A DNA stretch of 22,075 nt. Origin: an uncultured Clostridia bacterium. GTDB taxonomy: Bacteria; Bacillota; Clostridia; Christensenellales; CAG-138. Under the pieces are notes generated by a model that was not told the DNA's origin, did not search any database, and saw nothing but the letters and a program-made list of their open reading frames with translations. A program made the translations under genes and the position numbers. Where the stretch lies: the NCBI GenBank assembly GCA_937915925.1, contig CALGGM010000201.1:1-22075 (forward strand). The letters run 5' to 3'. Within the stretch, counting starts at the first letter, position 1. Each line of letters opens with the position of its first letter. Positions 8,681 to 16,591 of the stretch are shown here, piece by piece.

Positions 8681-9538
8681 TTAATCGTTGCCGACGATCG
8701 TGCGGTAGATCCGGTCCAGATCGTCCCTTGTGTAATAATGAATGATCAGTTTGCCCTTGTCCTCGTCGCCCTGCACCGCGACCTTCGTGCCGAGCTCAGC
8801 ACGCATACGGTGCAGCGCGTTGCGGAATTCCGGCGAGGGTTCTGCGGGACTTTTTTTCTTTTTCTTCGGCATTTCCGCAAACCGCAATTCGTCCTCAAGC
8901 CGACGCACGGACCAATCGCCGTCGACGCACTTCTCCGCCATCTCCATCTGAACGCGCGGATCGCCGACGCCCGCGAGCATCTTTCCGTGACCCGCCGTCA
9001 GCTTGCCGTCCTTGATCATTTTCTGCACGGATTTTGCGAGCGTCAGAAGCCTCAATGCGTTCGCGATCGCCGGACGGCTCTTGCCCACACGCTCCGAAAC
9101 CTCCTCCTGCGTTAGGTCGTGCTGCTGCATCAGAAGCTTGATCGCCGCCGCTTCCTCGATCGGGTTCAGGTTCTCGCGCTGAATGTTCTCGACGAGCGAG
9201 ATCTCCATCACGGCGTCCTCGTCGATGTTCGTCAAAATCACGGGGATCTGCATCAGCCCCGCCATACGTGCCGCGCGGTATCTGCGCTCGCCGGCGACGA
9301 TCGTGTACCGTGCGCCGTTTTTCTTCACCAAAATCGGCTGCACAACGCCGTGACGCTTGATCGACGCGGCGAGCTCGTTCAGCTTTTCCGAGTCGAACGT
9401 CTTGCGCGGCTGATCCGGATTCGTGTCGATATCGTACAGGTCGACCTCGATCTTACCGCCTTTTTCCTCTTCCGGCGCTTCGATTTCGTCGAGCAGCGCG
9501 TCAAGCCCTCTCCCAAGGCCCTTATTTTTCGTTGCCAT
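8681..9538 (-). CDS. parB: Chromosome-partitioning protein ParB (Spo0J)
   Basis: A 285-residue ParB/Spo0J, the usual length. It binds parS, spreads along the flanking DNA as a CTP-dependent clamp (family knowledge) and works with ParA in segregating chromosome origins. Visible features: an N-terminal GLGRGLDALL segment of the kind that stimulates ParA; the ParB nuclease-fold/CTPase motifs GERRYRA (83-89) and ENIQR (117-121); a helix-turn-helix near 140-165 (TQEEVSERVGKSRPAIANALRLL); a lysine-rich linker (KKKKK); and a C-terminal dimerisation domain ending in the YYTRDDLDRIYRTI helix. The ATG has GGAGG seven bases upstream, within parA, and the gene overlaps parA by 17 nt, implying translational coupling. 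Confidence 0.97.
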   Translation of the reverse strand: MATKNKGLGRGLDALLDEIEAPEEEKGGKIEVDLYDIDTNPDQPRKTFDSEKLNELAASIKRHGVVQPILVKKNGARYTIVAGERRYRAARMAGLMQIPVILTNIDEDAVMEISLVENIQRENLNPIEEAAAIKLLMQQHDLTQEEVSERVGKSRPAIANALRLLTLAKSVQKMIKDGKLTAGHGKMLAGVGDPRVQMEMAEKCVDGDWSVRRLEDELRFAEMPKKKKKSPAEPSPEFRNALHRMRAELGTKVAVQGDEDKGKLIIHYYTRDDLDRIYRTIVGND

Positions 9539-10304
9539 GTGCTTCCTCCCGTTTGATAAATTCTTCCGCTAAATTCATATACGCCTTCGCGCCGATGTTC
9601 CGTGAATCGTACAGCGAGATCGGCAGCCCGTGGCTCGGCGCCTCGCTCATGCGAACCGAACGCGGGATGATCGTGTTGTACACCTTCTCGCGGAAATACC
9701 TCTTGACCTCCTCCACGACCTGCACGCACAGGTTCAGACGCGACGAGAACATCGTCAGCACGACGCCCTCGATGTCTAACTTGCTGTTCAGGTTGCGGCG
9801 AACGAGCTTGACGGTGTTCATCAGCTGCGAAAGCCCTTCGAGCGCGTAGTATTCGCACTGGATCGGGACGAGCAGCGAATCCGATGCAGTCAGCGCGTTC
9901 AGCGTCAACAACCCAAGGGACGGCGGACAGTCGATAATGATATAATCGTAACGGTCGATCAGCGGCGCGATCGCGAGCTTCAGCCGCTGTTCGCGCGCCA
10001 TCATCGAGACGAGCTCGACCTCCGCCCCCGCCAACTCGATGCGCGACGGAAGCACGTCCAGCTTGTCGATCATCGTCGGACGGATCGCGTTCTCCGCCGG
10101 AACGTCGTCGATCAGGACGTCATAGCTGCACGGAAAGTCCTTTTTCTTGGTCACACCCAGTCCGCTCGTGCTGTTGCCCTGCGGATCGAGGTCGATCAAA
10201 AGCACCCGTTTCCCCAACTGTGCGACGCACGCGCTGAGGTTGATCGCGGTCGTCGTCTTGCCGACGCCGCCTTTTTGATTTGTAATCGAAATAACCTTAC
10301 CCAT
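9522..10304 (-). CDS. parA: Chromosome-partitioning ATPase ParA (Soj)
   Basis: A 260-residue ParA/Soj ATPase. Residues 10-19 hold the deviant Walker A motif QKGGVGKTTT with the signature lysine (K11) and the phosphate-binding lysine (K16). The A' motif LLIDLDPQGN and the Walker B-type IIIDCPPSLG are intact. Family knowledge: it cycles between nucleoid-bound ATP dimers and monomers, with ParB triggering hydrolysis, and in Bacillus Soj also controls DnaA. The start is set by AAAGGAG five bases before ATG. Two parS sites and a promoter lie just upstream. Chromosomal type, not plasmid type, is favoured by the length and by the parS consensus. Confidence 0.97.
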   Translation of the reverse strand: MGKVISITNQKGGVGKTTTAINLSACVAQLGKRVLLIDLDPQGNSTSGLGVTKKKDFPCSYDVLIDDVPAENAIRPTMIDKLDVLPSRIELAGAEVELVSMMAREQRLKLAIAPLIDRYDYIIIDCPPSLGLLTLNALTASDSLLVPIQCEYYALEGLSQLMNTVKLVRRNLNSKLDIEGVVLTMFSSRLNLCVQVVEEVKRYFREKVYNTIIPRSVRMSEAPSHGLPISLYDSRNIGAKAYMNLAEEFIKREEAHGNEK

Positions 10305-10322
10305 ACCTACTCCTTTGCCACC

Positions 10323-10351
10323 ATTATAGCGTACCGTTCCGTATTTTGCAA
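10323..10351 (-). promoter_or_regulatory. Promoter of parAB
   Basis: On the minus strand TTGCAA (10351-10346), a 17-bp spacer and TATAAT (10328-10323) stand right upstream of the parA ribosome binding site. The implied leader is only about 12 nt. A 10-bp direct repeat (TACCGTTCCG on the plus strand) lies at 10332-10341, inside the spacer, and at 10352-10361, just upstream of the -35. Confidence 0.75.
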
Positions 10352-10371
10352 TACCGTTCCGCGATTTTCAA

Positions 10372-10387
10372 TGTTTCACGGGAAACA
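10372..10387. promoter_or_regulatory. parS site, one mismatch (TGTTTCACGGGAAACA)
   Basis: This 16-mer differs from the perfect Bacillota parS palindrome at one central position. It lies 68 bp upstream of the parA start and 22 bp from a perfect site, so ParB very probably binds both. Confidence 0.85.
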
Positions 10388-10409
10388 ATTTACAAACCGT
10401 TCTCGATGC

Positions 10410-10425
10410 TGTTTCACGTGAAACA
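10410..10425. promoter_or_regulatory. parS site, perfect palindrome (TGTTTCACGTGAAACA)
   Basis: The sequence is a perfect 16-bp palindrome matching the broadly conserved bacterial parS consensus bound by Spo0J/ParB. Its position upstream of parA, as a pair with 10372-10387, is typical of origin-proximal parABS loci. Confidence 0.95.
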
Positions 10426-10428
10426 TAT

Positions 10429-10559
10429 AAAAGAGCTGTCAAACAGTCCTGTCATTCTGAGCCTTTAGGCGAAGAATCTCCAAATAACGGTTAAACGATG
10501 CATGAAGATCCTTCGTCGCATACGCTCCTCAGGATAACAGATAAGACTGTTTGCAGCTC
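10429..10559 (-). terminator. Probable glg operon terminator, its loop filled by a repeat element
   Basis: On the minus strand GAGCTGCAAACAGTC (10559-10545) pairs with GACTGTTTGACAGCTC (10448-10433), with a single bulged base, and TTTT (10432-10429) follows. That is a normal terminator arm plus U-tract, 21 nt past the glgA stop codon. The two arms are separated by 96 nt, which is a separate repeat element with its own inverted ends, so the terminator appears to have been invaded in its loop. Confidence 0.6.
10449..10540. repeat. Dispersed inverted-end intergenic repeat (CTGTCATTCTGAG...CTCAGGATAACAG)
   Basis: The ends TGTCATTCTGAG (10450-10461) and CTCAGGATAACA (10528-10539) are inverted with 10 of 12 matches, and GAAGAATCTC (10471-10480) mirrors GAAGATCCTTC (10504-10514). 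From general knowledge, sequences with TCATTCTGAG and GAAGAATCTC-like ends are recurrent intergenic repeats in gut bacterial genomes. No coding capacity. Confidence 0.6.
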
Positions 10560-10580
10560 ACTGATAGGGTTTTGGTTCGG

Positions 10581-12122
10581 TTACTCTTCCTTCTTCGGCT
10601 TTGCGGCGGTCGTTTTCTTCGCCGTCGAGGTGGTGCGCTTGACCGTGCGCGTAGTGCGCTTGCGAGCAGGCTTCGGCTCCTCGTCCGGAATGCCGAGCAG
10701 GTGACGGTACAGCTCCATGTATTTGCGCGCGGAGACCGCCCACGAGAAGTCCGTCTTCATCGCGCGCTTCATCAGACGCGCCCACATATCGCGATCGTCG
10801 TACCAATAGCCTACCGCGTGTTCGAGGACGTGCAGCATGTCATGCGCATTATAGTCATGGAAGCTGAACCCGTTGCCGTCGTCGGTATACCAGTTGTACG
10901 GCAGGACGCTGTCGCGAAGACCGCCGGTTTCGCGCACGACCGGAATGGAACCGTAGCGCATCGCGATCATCTGCGAAAGTCCGCACGGCTCGAACTGCGA
11001 AGGCATCAGATACATGTCGCTCGCCGCGTACACTCTGCGCGCGATCTGCTCGTCGTGACGGAGGCAGCAGACGAATCTGCCGGGGAAGCGGTTCTGCGCA
11101 TCGCGGAAGGCGTTCTCAAAATACTGATCGCCGGTGCCGACCACGACCATCTGCACATCCATACGCATAATGTCGTTCAGCACGCATGTGATCAGATCGA
11201 GGCCCTTCTGCGCCGTCAGTCTTGTCACAAGACCGATCAGCGGAACATCGCGCTTCTGTAAGCCCAGCTCTTCCTGCAGCGCCACCTTGTCCAGCTTCTT
11301 GCCGGACGGATCCGCCGCATTATAATGAACGGGTATTTGAATATCCGTACTCGGGTCAAACGATATAACGTCAATTCCGTTCAAAATGCCCGAGAGCACG
11401 TTCTGTCTTGCGCGAAGCAGACCGTCGAGACGCTCACCGTAGTAGCCGGTGCGGATCTCCTCCGCGTACGTCGGGCTGACGGTGGTGATGCGGTTCGCGA
11501 ACACGAGACCCGCCTTCATGAACGACAGCAGCCCGTAGAACTCGAGGTTGTTCGGGGAGAAATAGCCTTCGTTCAGACCGAGCACGCTGTTGATGCGGTG
11601 CCAGTCGAAGATGCCCTGGTACTTGAGGTTATGGATCGTGTAGACGGTATGCACGTCGCGATAGCCGTCCAGACCGCGGTACTGATCGTTCAAAAGCACC
11701 GGAATGAGACCCGTCTGCCAGTCGTTGCAGTGGATGACGTCCGGGAACCAGTTGAGGTGCTTGAACGATTCGAGCACGGCACGGCAGAAGAACGCGAAGC
11801 GGAAGCCCTCCTGCTCGTCGCCCGTGTAGATCTTTTCACCGCCGAACATCGCGAGGTTGTCGACGAAGTAGAACTTCACGCCGTCCTGCTCGATCGTGTC
11901 GATCCCGCAGAAGACGTTATAGCTGCCGAACTGCAGGGTGAAGTGGCAGACGTGCTGCATGCGCAGGATGTAATACTGGTCGATCGCCGTATACTTCGGC
12001 AGCATGACGGCGACCTCCGCCCCCTCGCGCACAAGCTCCTTCGGGAGCGAGCCTACGACGTCGGCAAGTCCGCCGGTTTTGACAAACGGAAAGCATTCGC
12101 TTGCCGCAAACAACAGTTTCAT
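10581..12122 (-). CDS. glgA: Glycogen synthase GlgA (GT5), with a basic C-terminal tail
   Basis: A 513-residue GT5 enzyme that transfers glucose from ADP-glucose to the growing alpha-1,4-glucan. The N-terminal ADP-binding motif KTGGLADV (15-22) and the C-terminal GT-B motifs GLVTRLTAQKGLDL, PSQFEPCGLSQMIAMRYG and PVVRETGGLRDSV are intact, so it should be active. The body ends near residue 479 (HLLGIP), about the length of the Escherichia coli enzyme (477). A 34-residue tail rich in Lys, Arg and Thr follows (480-513, with blocks ARKRTTRTVKR and TAKKTTAAKPKK), not a normal part of GT5. Last gene of the glg operon, 22 nt after glgD, with AAAGGAG eight bases before ATG. Confidence 0.96.
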   Translation of the reverse strand: MKLLFAASECFPFVKTGGLADVVGSLPKELVREGAEVAVMLPKYTAIDQYYILRMQHVCHFTLQFGSYNVFCGIDTIEQDGVKFYFVDNLAMFGGEKIYTGDEQEGFRFAFFCRAVLESFKHLNWFPDVIHCNDWQTGLIPVLLNDQYRGLDGYRDVHTVYTIHNLKYQGIFDWHRINSVLGLNEGYFSPNNLEFYGLLSFMKAGLVFANRITTVSPTYAEEIRTGYYGERLDGLLRARQNVLSGILNGIDVISFDPSTDIQIPVHYNAADPSGKKLDKVALQEELGLQKRDVPLIGLVTRLTAQKGLDLITCVLNDIMRMDVQMVVVGTGDQYFENAFRDAQNRFPGRFVCCLRHDEQIARRVYAASDMYLMPSQFEPCGLSQMIAMRYGSIPVVRETGGLRDSVLPYNWYTDDGNGFSFHDYNAHDMLHVLEHAVGYWYDDRDMWARLMKRAMKTDFSWAVSARKYMELYRHLLGIPDEEPKPARKRTTRTVKRTTSTAKKTTAAKPKKEE

Positions 12123-12144
12123 GGATGATTCTCCTTTCCCTCTA

Positions 12145-13272
12145 TTACACAGTCAGATTCTTGCGGAATACGAGCGGGATCCCCTCATATCCGGTCAGGA
12201 TGCGTCCCGCGTTGACCGTGACGTTCTTGTCGAGGATCGTATGATCCAGCATCGCGCCTGCGCGGACGGTGACGCCCTGCATCAGGATCGAGTTTTTCAC
12301 GACCGCGCCGCGCTCCACGGTGACGCCGCGGAACACGATGGAGTCCTCGACGGTGCCGTCGATGGTGCAGCCGTCCGCCATCAGGACGTTATGCACGTTC
12401 GCGAATTCGCCGTACTTGGCGGAGATCTCGTCCTTGACCTTCGTGTAGATCGGATGCTTCATATTGTAAAGATCCTTCGCCTCCGGCGCGTTCAGAAGCT
12501 CCATGCTGTGCATGAAGTACGTATTGACCGAATCGATGCGCGCAACGTACCCGTCATAGCGCCAGCCCATGATCTTGAGCTCCTTGCGGTGCGCAAGCAG
12601 GATGTCGCGGACGAAGTCGACACCGCCGCGCGAGTAGGATTCCTCGATGAGATCGTCAAAGAGGTCCTTGTCGATGACGGTGATATCGCAGGCGCGGAAG
12701 TCGGAACGCGGATGATGCGGGTTCCATTCAAGCTCGGAGACCGTCTTTCCGTCCTCCTCGAACAGAAGCCGCAGGTCGTGGTTCTGCTCGTCCGGGAAGA
12801 AGCGCGGGTCCTCGTTGTACATGATGGTGATGTCCGCGCCGGATTCCTTATGCTGCTTTAAGATCTCGTCGAACGTCGTATTGAACACGGTGTGGCTGCC
12901 GCACAGGATCAGATACTTCTGGCTCGAACGGCGCACGAACTGCATGACCGAGTGGAACGCGTCGATGTCGCCGCGGTACACGCCGGTGTTGTCCTTCGTG
13001 GAGAACGGCGGAAGGATGAACAGACCGTCGCGCTTGCGGTTCAGGTCCCACTCCTTGCCCGTGCCGAGATGGTCCATCAGCGAATGGTAGTTCTTCTGCG
13101 TGATAAGACCGACGTTGCGGATGCCGGTGTTGACGAGGTTCGACAGTACGAAGTCGATGCAGCGATACCGTCCGCCGAACGGAACGGCTGCGACCGCGCG
13201 GGAAAGCACGAGATCGCGCATACTGGGGTTCGATTCACCCGTAAAGATCAGACCGAATGCTTCCTGATTCAT
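12145..13272 (-). CDS. glgD: Glucose-1-phosphate adenylyltransferase regulatory subunit GlgD
   Basis: A 375-residue homologue of GlgC with the nucleotidyltransferase fold followed by a left-handed beta-helix of hexapeptide repeats (about 285-375, e.g. GCTIDGTVEDSIVFRGVTVERGAVVKNSIL). The nucleotide-binding G-rich loop found in GlgC is replaced by FTGESNPSMRDL, and the SGDHIYKM motif by CGSHTVFN, which loses the catalytic Asp. This is the pattern of GlgD, which is inactive alone and boosts GlgC activity in Bacillota (family knowledge). The start codon overlaps the glgC stop (ATGA, 4 nt), indicating coupled synthesis of the two subunits. Confidence 0.94.
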   Translation of the reverse strand: MNQEAFGLIFTGESNPSMRDLVLSRAVAAVPFGGRYRCIDFVLSNLVNTGIRNVGLITQKNYHSLMDHLGTGKEWDLNRKRDGLFILPPFSTKDNTGVYRGDIDAFHSVMQFVRRSSQKYLILCGSHTVFNTTFDEILKQHKESGADITIMYNEDPRFFPDEQNHDLRLLFEEDGKTVSELEWNPHHPRSDFRACDITVIDKDLFDDLIEESYSRGGVDFVRDILLAHRKELKIMGWRYDGYVARIDSVNTYFMHSMELLNAPEAKDLYNMKHPIYTKVKDEISAKYGEFANVHNVLMADGCTIDGTVEDSIVFRGVTVERGAVVKNSILMQGVTVRAGAMLDHTILDKNVTVNAGRILTGYEGIPLVFRKNLTV

Positions 13273-14507
13273 GCGTTCGCACCTCCGTTGATAAAGTGTA
13301 CCAGCGTTTCTGCGGTCACGACCGCGCCGCGCGGAATGACCGTCCCTGCCGGAATGTGCACGTCGTTGCCGATCAGCGCGATGTCGCCGGTCAGGCGGTT
13401 GTCGACCGTTTCGCCCTCCTTCGGGGGAACGCCGATCTGCACGTCGTCGCCGATGATTGCGTTCTCGCCGATGATCGCCTTATGCACGGTGCAGTTTTTG
13501 CCGACCACGGAATACGGGAACACGACGGAATCGTCGATCTCTGCGCCGGTTTCCACGGTCGAACCGCAGAACAGGACCGAATGCGTGACCGTACCGCGCA
13601 CGACGGCGCCCTCGGTCACGAGGCTGTTCTTAACGGCAGCCGTCCGATCGGTGTAGTGCGGCGGCATGACCGGGTTGCGCGTATAGATGCGCCACGCGGG
13701 ATCGTTCAGATCCAGCACCGGCTCCTCGCCGAGCAGGTCCATATTCGCTTCCCAGAGGCTCTGGATCGTTCCGACGTCCTTCCAATACCCTTCGAACGGG
13801 TATGCCACCATCTTTTCGCCCGCGTTCAGCATGCTCGGGATGATGTTCTTGCCGAAGTCGTTCTCGCTCGCGGGGTCGGCGTCGTCGCGCTCCATGTAGG
13901 CGCGAAGCAGCTTCCAGTCGAAGATATAGATGCCCATCGAGGCGTTGTTGCTCTTCGGATTTTTCGGCTTCTCCTCGAACGAAACGATCGTGCCGTTTTC
14001 GTCCGTGTTCATGATGCCGAACCGATGCGCTTCCTCCATCGGCACGTGCAGGACCGCGATCGTCGCGGCTGCGTTGTTCGCGATGTGGAACTTCAGCATC
14101 TTGGTGTAATCCATCTTATAGATATGGTCGCCCGAGAGGATCAGCACGTAATCGGGGTCGTACTGATCGACGAACGAGCGGTTCTGCCAGATCGCGTTCG
14201 CGGTGCCGGAATACCAGCGTCCGTCATGCTCCGTCATGTAGGGCGGAAGCACGAAAACGCCGCCGTTCGTACGGTCAAGATCCCAGTGCTGACCCGTGCC
14301 GAGGTACGCGTTCAGCGCGAGAGGACGGTATTGCGTCAGAACGCCGACGGTGTCGATGTCGGAATTGACGCAGTTAGACAGCGGAAAGTCGATGATACGG
14401 TACTTTCCGCCGAACGGGACCGCAGGCTTTGCCATGCTGGACGTCAGAACGCCGAGACGGCTGCCCTGTCCGCCTGCAAGCAGCATGCAGACGATTTTCT
14501 TTTTCAT
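13269..14507 (-). CDS. glgC: Glucose-1-phosphate adenylyltransferase GlgC (ADP-glucose pyrophosphorylase)
   Basis: A 412-residue catalytic subunit that makes ADP-glucose from ATP and glucose-1-phosphate, the committed step of bacterial glycogen synthesis. Visible motifs are the nucleotide-binding loop AGGQGSRLGVLT (11-22), PAVPFGGKYRIIDF, the metal/catalytic SGDHIYKM, the sugar-phosphate-binding FEEKP and GYWKDVGT, then a C-terminal beta-helix. The length is normal for the Bacillota enzyme. GGGAG lies about eight bases before ATG, and glgB ends 15 nt upstream. Confidence 0.97.
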   Translation of the reverse strand: MKKKIVCMLLAGGQGSRLGVLTSSMAKPAVPFGGKYRIIDFPLSNCVNSDIDTVGVLTQYRPLALNAYLGTGQHWDLDRTNGGVFVLPPYMTEHDGRWYSGTANAIWQNRSFVDQYDPDYVLILSGDHIYKMDYTKMLKFHIANNAAATIAVLHVPMEEAHRFGIMNTDENGTIVSFEEKPKNPKSNNASMGIYIFDWKLLRAYMERDDADPASENDFGKNIIPSMLNAGEKMVAYPFEGYWKDVGTIQSLWEANMDLLGEEPVLDLNDPAWRIYTRNPVMPPHYTDRTAAVKNSLVTEGAVVRGTVTHSVLFCGSTVETGAEIDDSVVFPYSVVGKNCTVHKAIIGENAIIGDDVQIGVPPKEGETVDNRLTGDIALIGNDVHIPAGTVIPRGAVVTAETLVHFINGGANA

Positions 14508-14522
14508 GATCTGGCTCCCTTC

Positions 14523-16388
14523 TTACTTTTTGTCCGGGGTGAACCGGAAGAATACAGCGCCGTACGCCGGCAGCTTGACATGCAGGCGATGACGGAACTT
14601 ACCGAACGGCTCCTCGACCGTCTTTGCGGGCTCGTTGAACGAAAGTCCGCCGCCGCCGAAGTACGGCGCGTCGGTCGAGAAGATCTCTGTGTACGTACCC
14701 GCGTTCTCGCTGCCGAGGCAGTAATCGTCCCACGGGACGGGCGTGAAATTGAACACGCAAAGGACCGGGTTGCCGTCGGCGTCCTTGCGGACGAACGCAG
14801 CGATCGAATGCACGGAGTCGTCCACCGCGATCCAATCGAAGCCCTTCCAGTCGTCGTCGCACTGATAGAACGCAGGCGTGCGGCGATAGAACTTATTCAT
14901 TTCGCGAACAAAGCACTGCATTTCGGCATGCTTCGGATAATCCAACAGCATCCAGTCGAGCGATTCGTCGAACCGCCACTCGATGAACTGACCGATCTCC
15001 ATGCCCATGAACGTCAGCTTCTTGCCCGGGTGCGCTATCTGATACGCGTACAAAAGCCGGAGCTGCGCAAACTTCTGCCAGTAATCGCCCGGCATCTTGT
15101 TCAGCATGGACAGCTTACCGTGTACGACCTCGTCGTGCGAGAACGAAAGGATATAATGCTCGGAGAACGCGTACATGAGGCTGAACGTCAGCTTGTCATG
15201 ATGCCATTTCCGATAGAGCGAATCCATCTGCATGTAGCGGAGCATGTCGTTCATCCAGCCCATGTTCCACTTATAGTCGAAGCCGAGGCTGTCGCCGTGC
15301 TTGTTGGTCACGCATGGGAACGCGGTGCTCTCCTCGGCGATCAGAAGCTTGCTGCCCGGGATCTCCTTGACCGCCGCCGCGATCTTATGGAACAGGTTGA
15401 TCGCGTCGAGGTTCTCCTTGCCGCCGTACTGGTTCGGCAGCCATTCGCCGTCGTTGCGGCCGTAGTCGAGATACAGCATGCAGCTGACCGCATCGACGCG
15501 AAGACCGTCGATGTGGAACTCCTTGAGCCAATAGCAGGCGTTCGAAACGAGGAAGCTCTGCACCTGCGTTCTGCCGTAATCGAACAGCAGCGTGCCCCAC
15601 TGCTTCATGTCGGAGCGGCGCCAGTCGGGATGCTCGTAAAGCGGCGTGCCGTCAAACCGCGCAAGCCCGTAGCTGTCGCGCGTGAAGTGCGCCGGGACCC
15701 AGTCCATGATGACGCCGAGGCCCTTTTCGTGCGCGCGGTTCACGAAATACTTGAAATCGTCCGGCGTGCCGTAGCGCGTCGTCGGCGCATAATATCCGGT
15801 GACCTGATAGCCCCAGCTCGGATTGAACGGGTACGCCATCAGCGGCATGCACTCGATGTGCGTATAGCCCATGTCCACGCAGTAGTCGACCAGCTCCGTC
15901 GCGAGCTCGCGATACCCGAGCCCCTTGCGCCACGAGCCCAAATGCACCTCATAGATGTTCATCGGCTCGGTATGCCGCTTCGTGCAGCGATCGAGATACG
16001 CGCCGTCGCTCCACGGGAAGTCGCCTGCCTCCCAGACCATCGAAGCCGTTCCCGCGACCTCGCAGCGCTGCGCGTACGGGTCCGCCTTCATCGAAACGTT
16101 TCCGTCCGGTCCCTCGACCGCGTACTTATAGAGCTGCTCCTCGCGTGCGACGCCGATCAAAATCTCCCATACGCCGGTCGAGCCGACGGGCGTCATGCGA
16201 TCCGCGTTCGGGTTCCAGCCGTTCCAATCGCCCGCAACGCCGACGCTTTTGGCGTTCGGCGCCCAGACCGCGAACCGCCACACCGTCTCGCCGTTGTTTT
16301 CCACCCTGTGGCAGCCGAGCGAGCGGTACGCCGTTTTGGTCGAGCCTTCGTTAAAGTAATACAGTTCTTCGTCTGTTAAGTGTGACAT
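14523..16388 (-). CDS. glgB: 1,4-alpha-glucan branching enzyme GlgB (GH13)
   Basis: A 621-residue GH13 branching enzyme that introduces alpha-1,6 branches into glycogen. An N-terminal CBM48 domain (about 35-110, FAVWAPNAKSVGVAGDWNGW) precedes the barrel, where the conserved regions are DWVPAHF, GLRVDAV (nucleophile D299), LLIAEEST (acid/base E352) and SFSHDEVVHG, followed by a C-terminal beta domain. It lacks the extra N-terminal domain of the 728-residue E. coli enzyme, as many short GlgBs do. I chose ATG at 16388 because AGGTG lies six bases upstream; an in-frame GTG at 16397 overlaps that site. First gene of glgBCDA. Confidence 0.96.
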   Translation of the reverse strand: MSHLTDEELYYFNEGSTKTAYRSLGCHRVENNGETVWRFAVWAPNAKSVGVAGDWNGWNPNADRMTPVGSTGVWEILIGVAREEQLYKYAVEGPDGNVSMKADPYAQRCEVAGTASMVWEAGDFPWSDGAYLDRCTKRHTEPMNIYEVHLGSWRKGLGYRELATELVDYCVDMGYTHIECMPLMAYPFNPSWGYQVTGYYAPTTRYGTPDDFKYFVNRAHEKGLGVIMDWVPAHFTRDSYGLARFDGTPLYEHPDWRRSDMKQWGTLLFDYGRTQVQSFLVSNACYWLKEFHIDGLRVDAVSCMLYLDYGRNDGEWLPNQYGGKENLDAINLFHKIAAAVKEIPGSKLLIAEESTAFPCVTNKHGDSLGFDYKWNMGWMNDMLRYMQMDSLYRKWHHDKLTFSLMYAFSEHYILSFSHDEVVHGKLSMLNKMPGDYWQKFAQLRLLYAYQIAHPGKKLTFMGMEIGQFIEWRFDESLDWMLLDYPKHAEMQCFVREMNKFYRRTPAFYQCDDDWKGFDWIAVDDSVHSIAAFVRKDADGNPVLCVFNFTPVPWDDYCLGSENAGTYTEIFSTDAPYFGGGGLSFNEPAKTVEEPFGKFRHRLHVKLPAYGAVFFRFTPDKK

Positions 16389-16591
16389 GGGTTTCACCTC
16401 ATCCCCGGGTATTCGGAATTTTGTCCCAATGCCCTATAATTTTACAGATATATCATATCATATCCTTCTCGCAAAGGAAAGTGGTTGAACCGATGAATTT
16501 ATTGTAAAACCGTAAAAATGTTTCCGGAACCGTTTCCTTTTTTCCTCGGTATGTGGTATACTGCAACAAAACAACGGAAGGAGCTTCGGTC
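16389..16591. promoter_or_regulatory. Divergent promoter region between glgB and the LytM-like gene
   Basis: For the plus-strand gene an extended -10 (TGGTATACT, 16554-16562) lies 29 nt before the start codon. No good -35 is visible, which fits an extended -10 promoter. For glgB the minus strand has an AT-rich track (TATGATATGATATATC around 16450-16466) with a weak TTGCGA about 16 bp upstream as the best -35. No clear operator is seen. Confidence 0.45.

Noticed and set aside
13257..16379. 1040-codon plus-strand open frame across glgB and glgC
   Set aside because: It lies wholly antisense to two unmistakable glycogen genes and has no ribosome binding site or domain.
16553..16591. Earlier in-frame ATG for the LytM-like gene
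   Set aside because: It overlaps the extended -10 promoter, has no ribosome binding site, and the later ATG has GGAAGGAG at good spacing.
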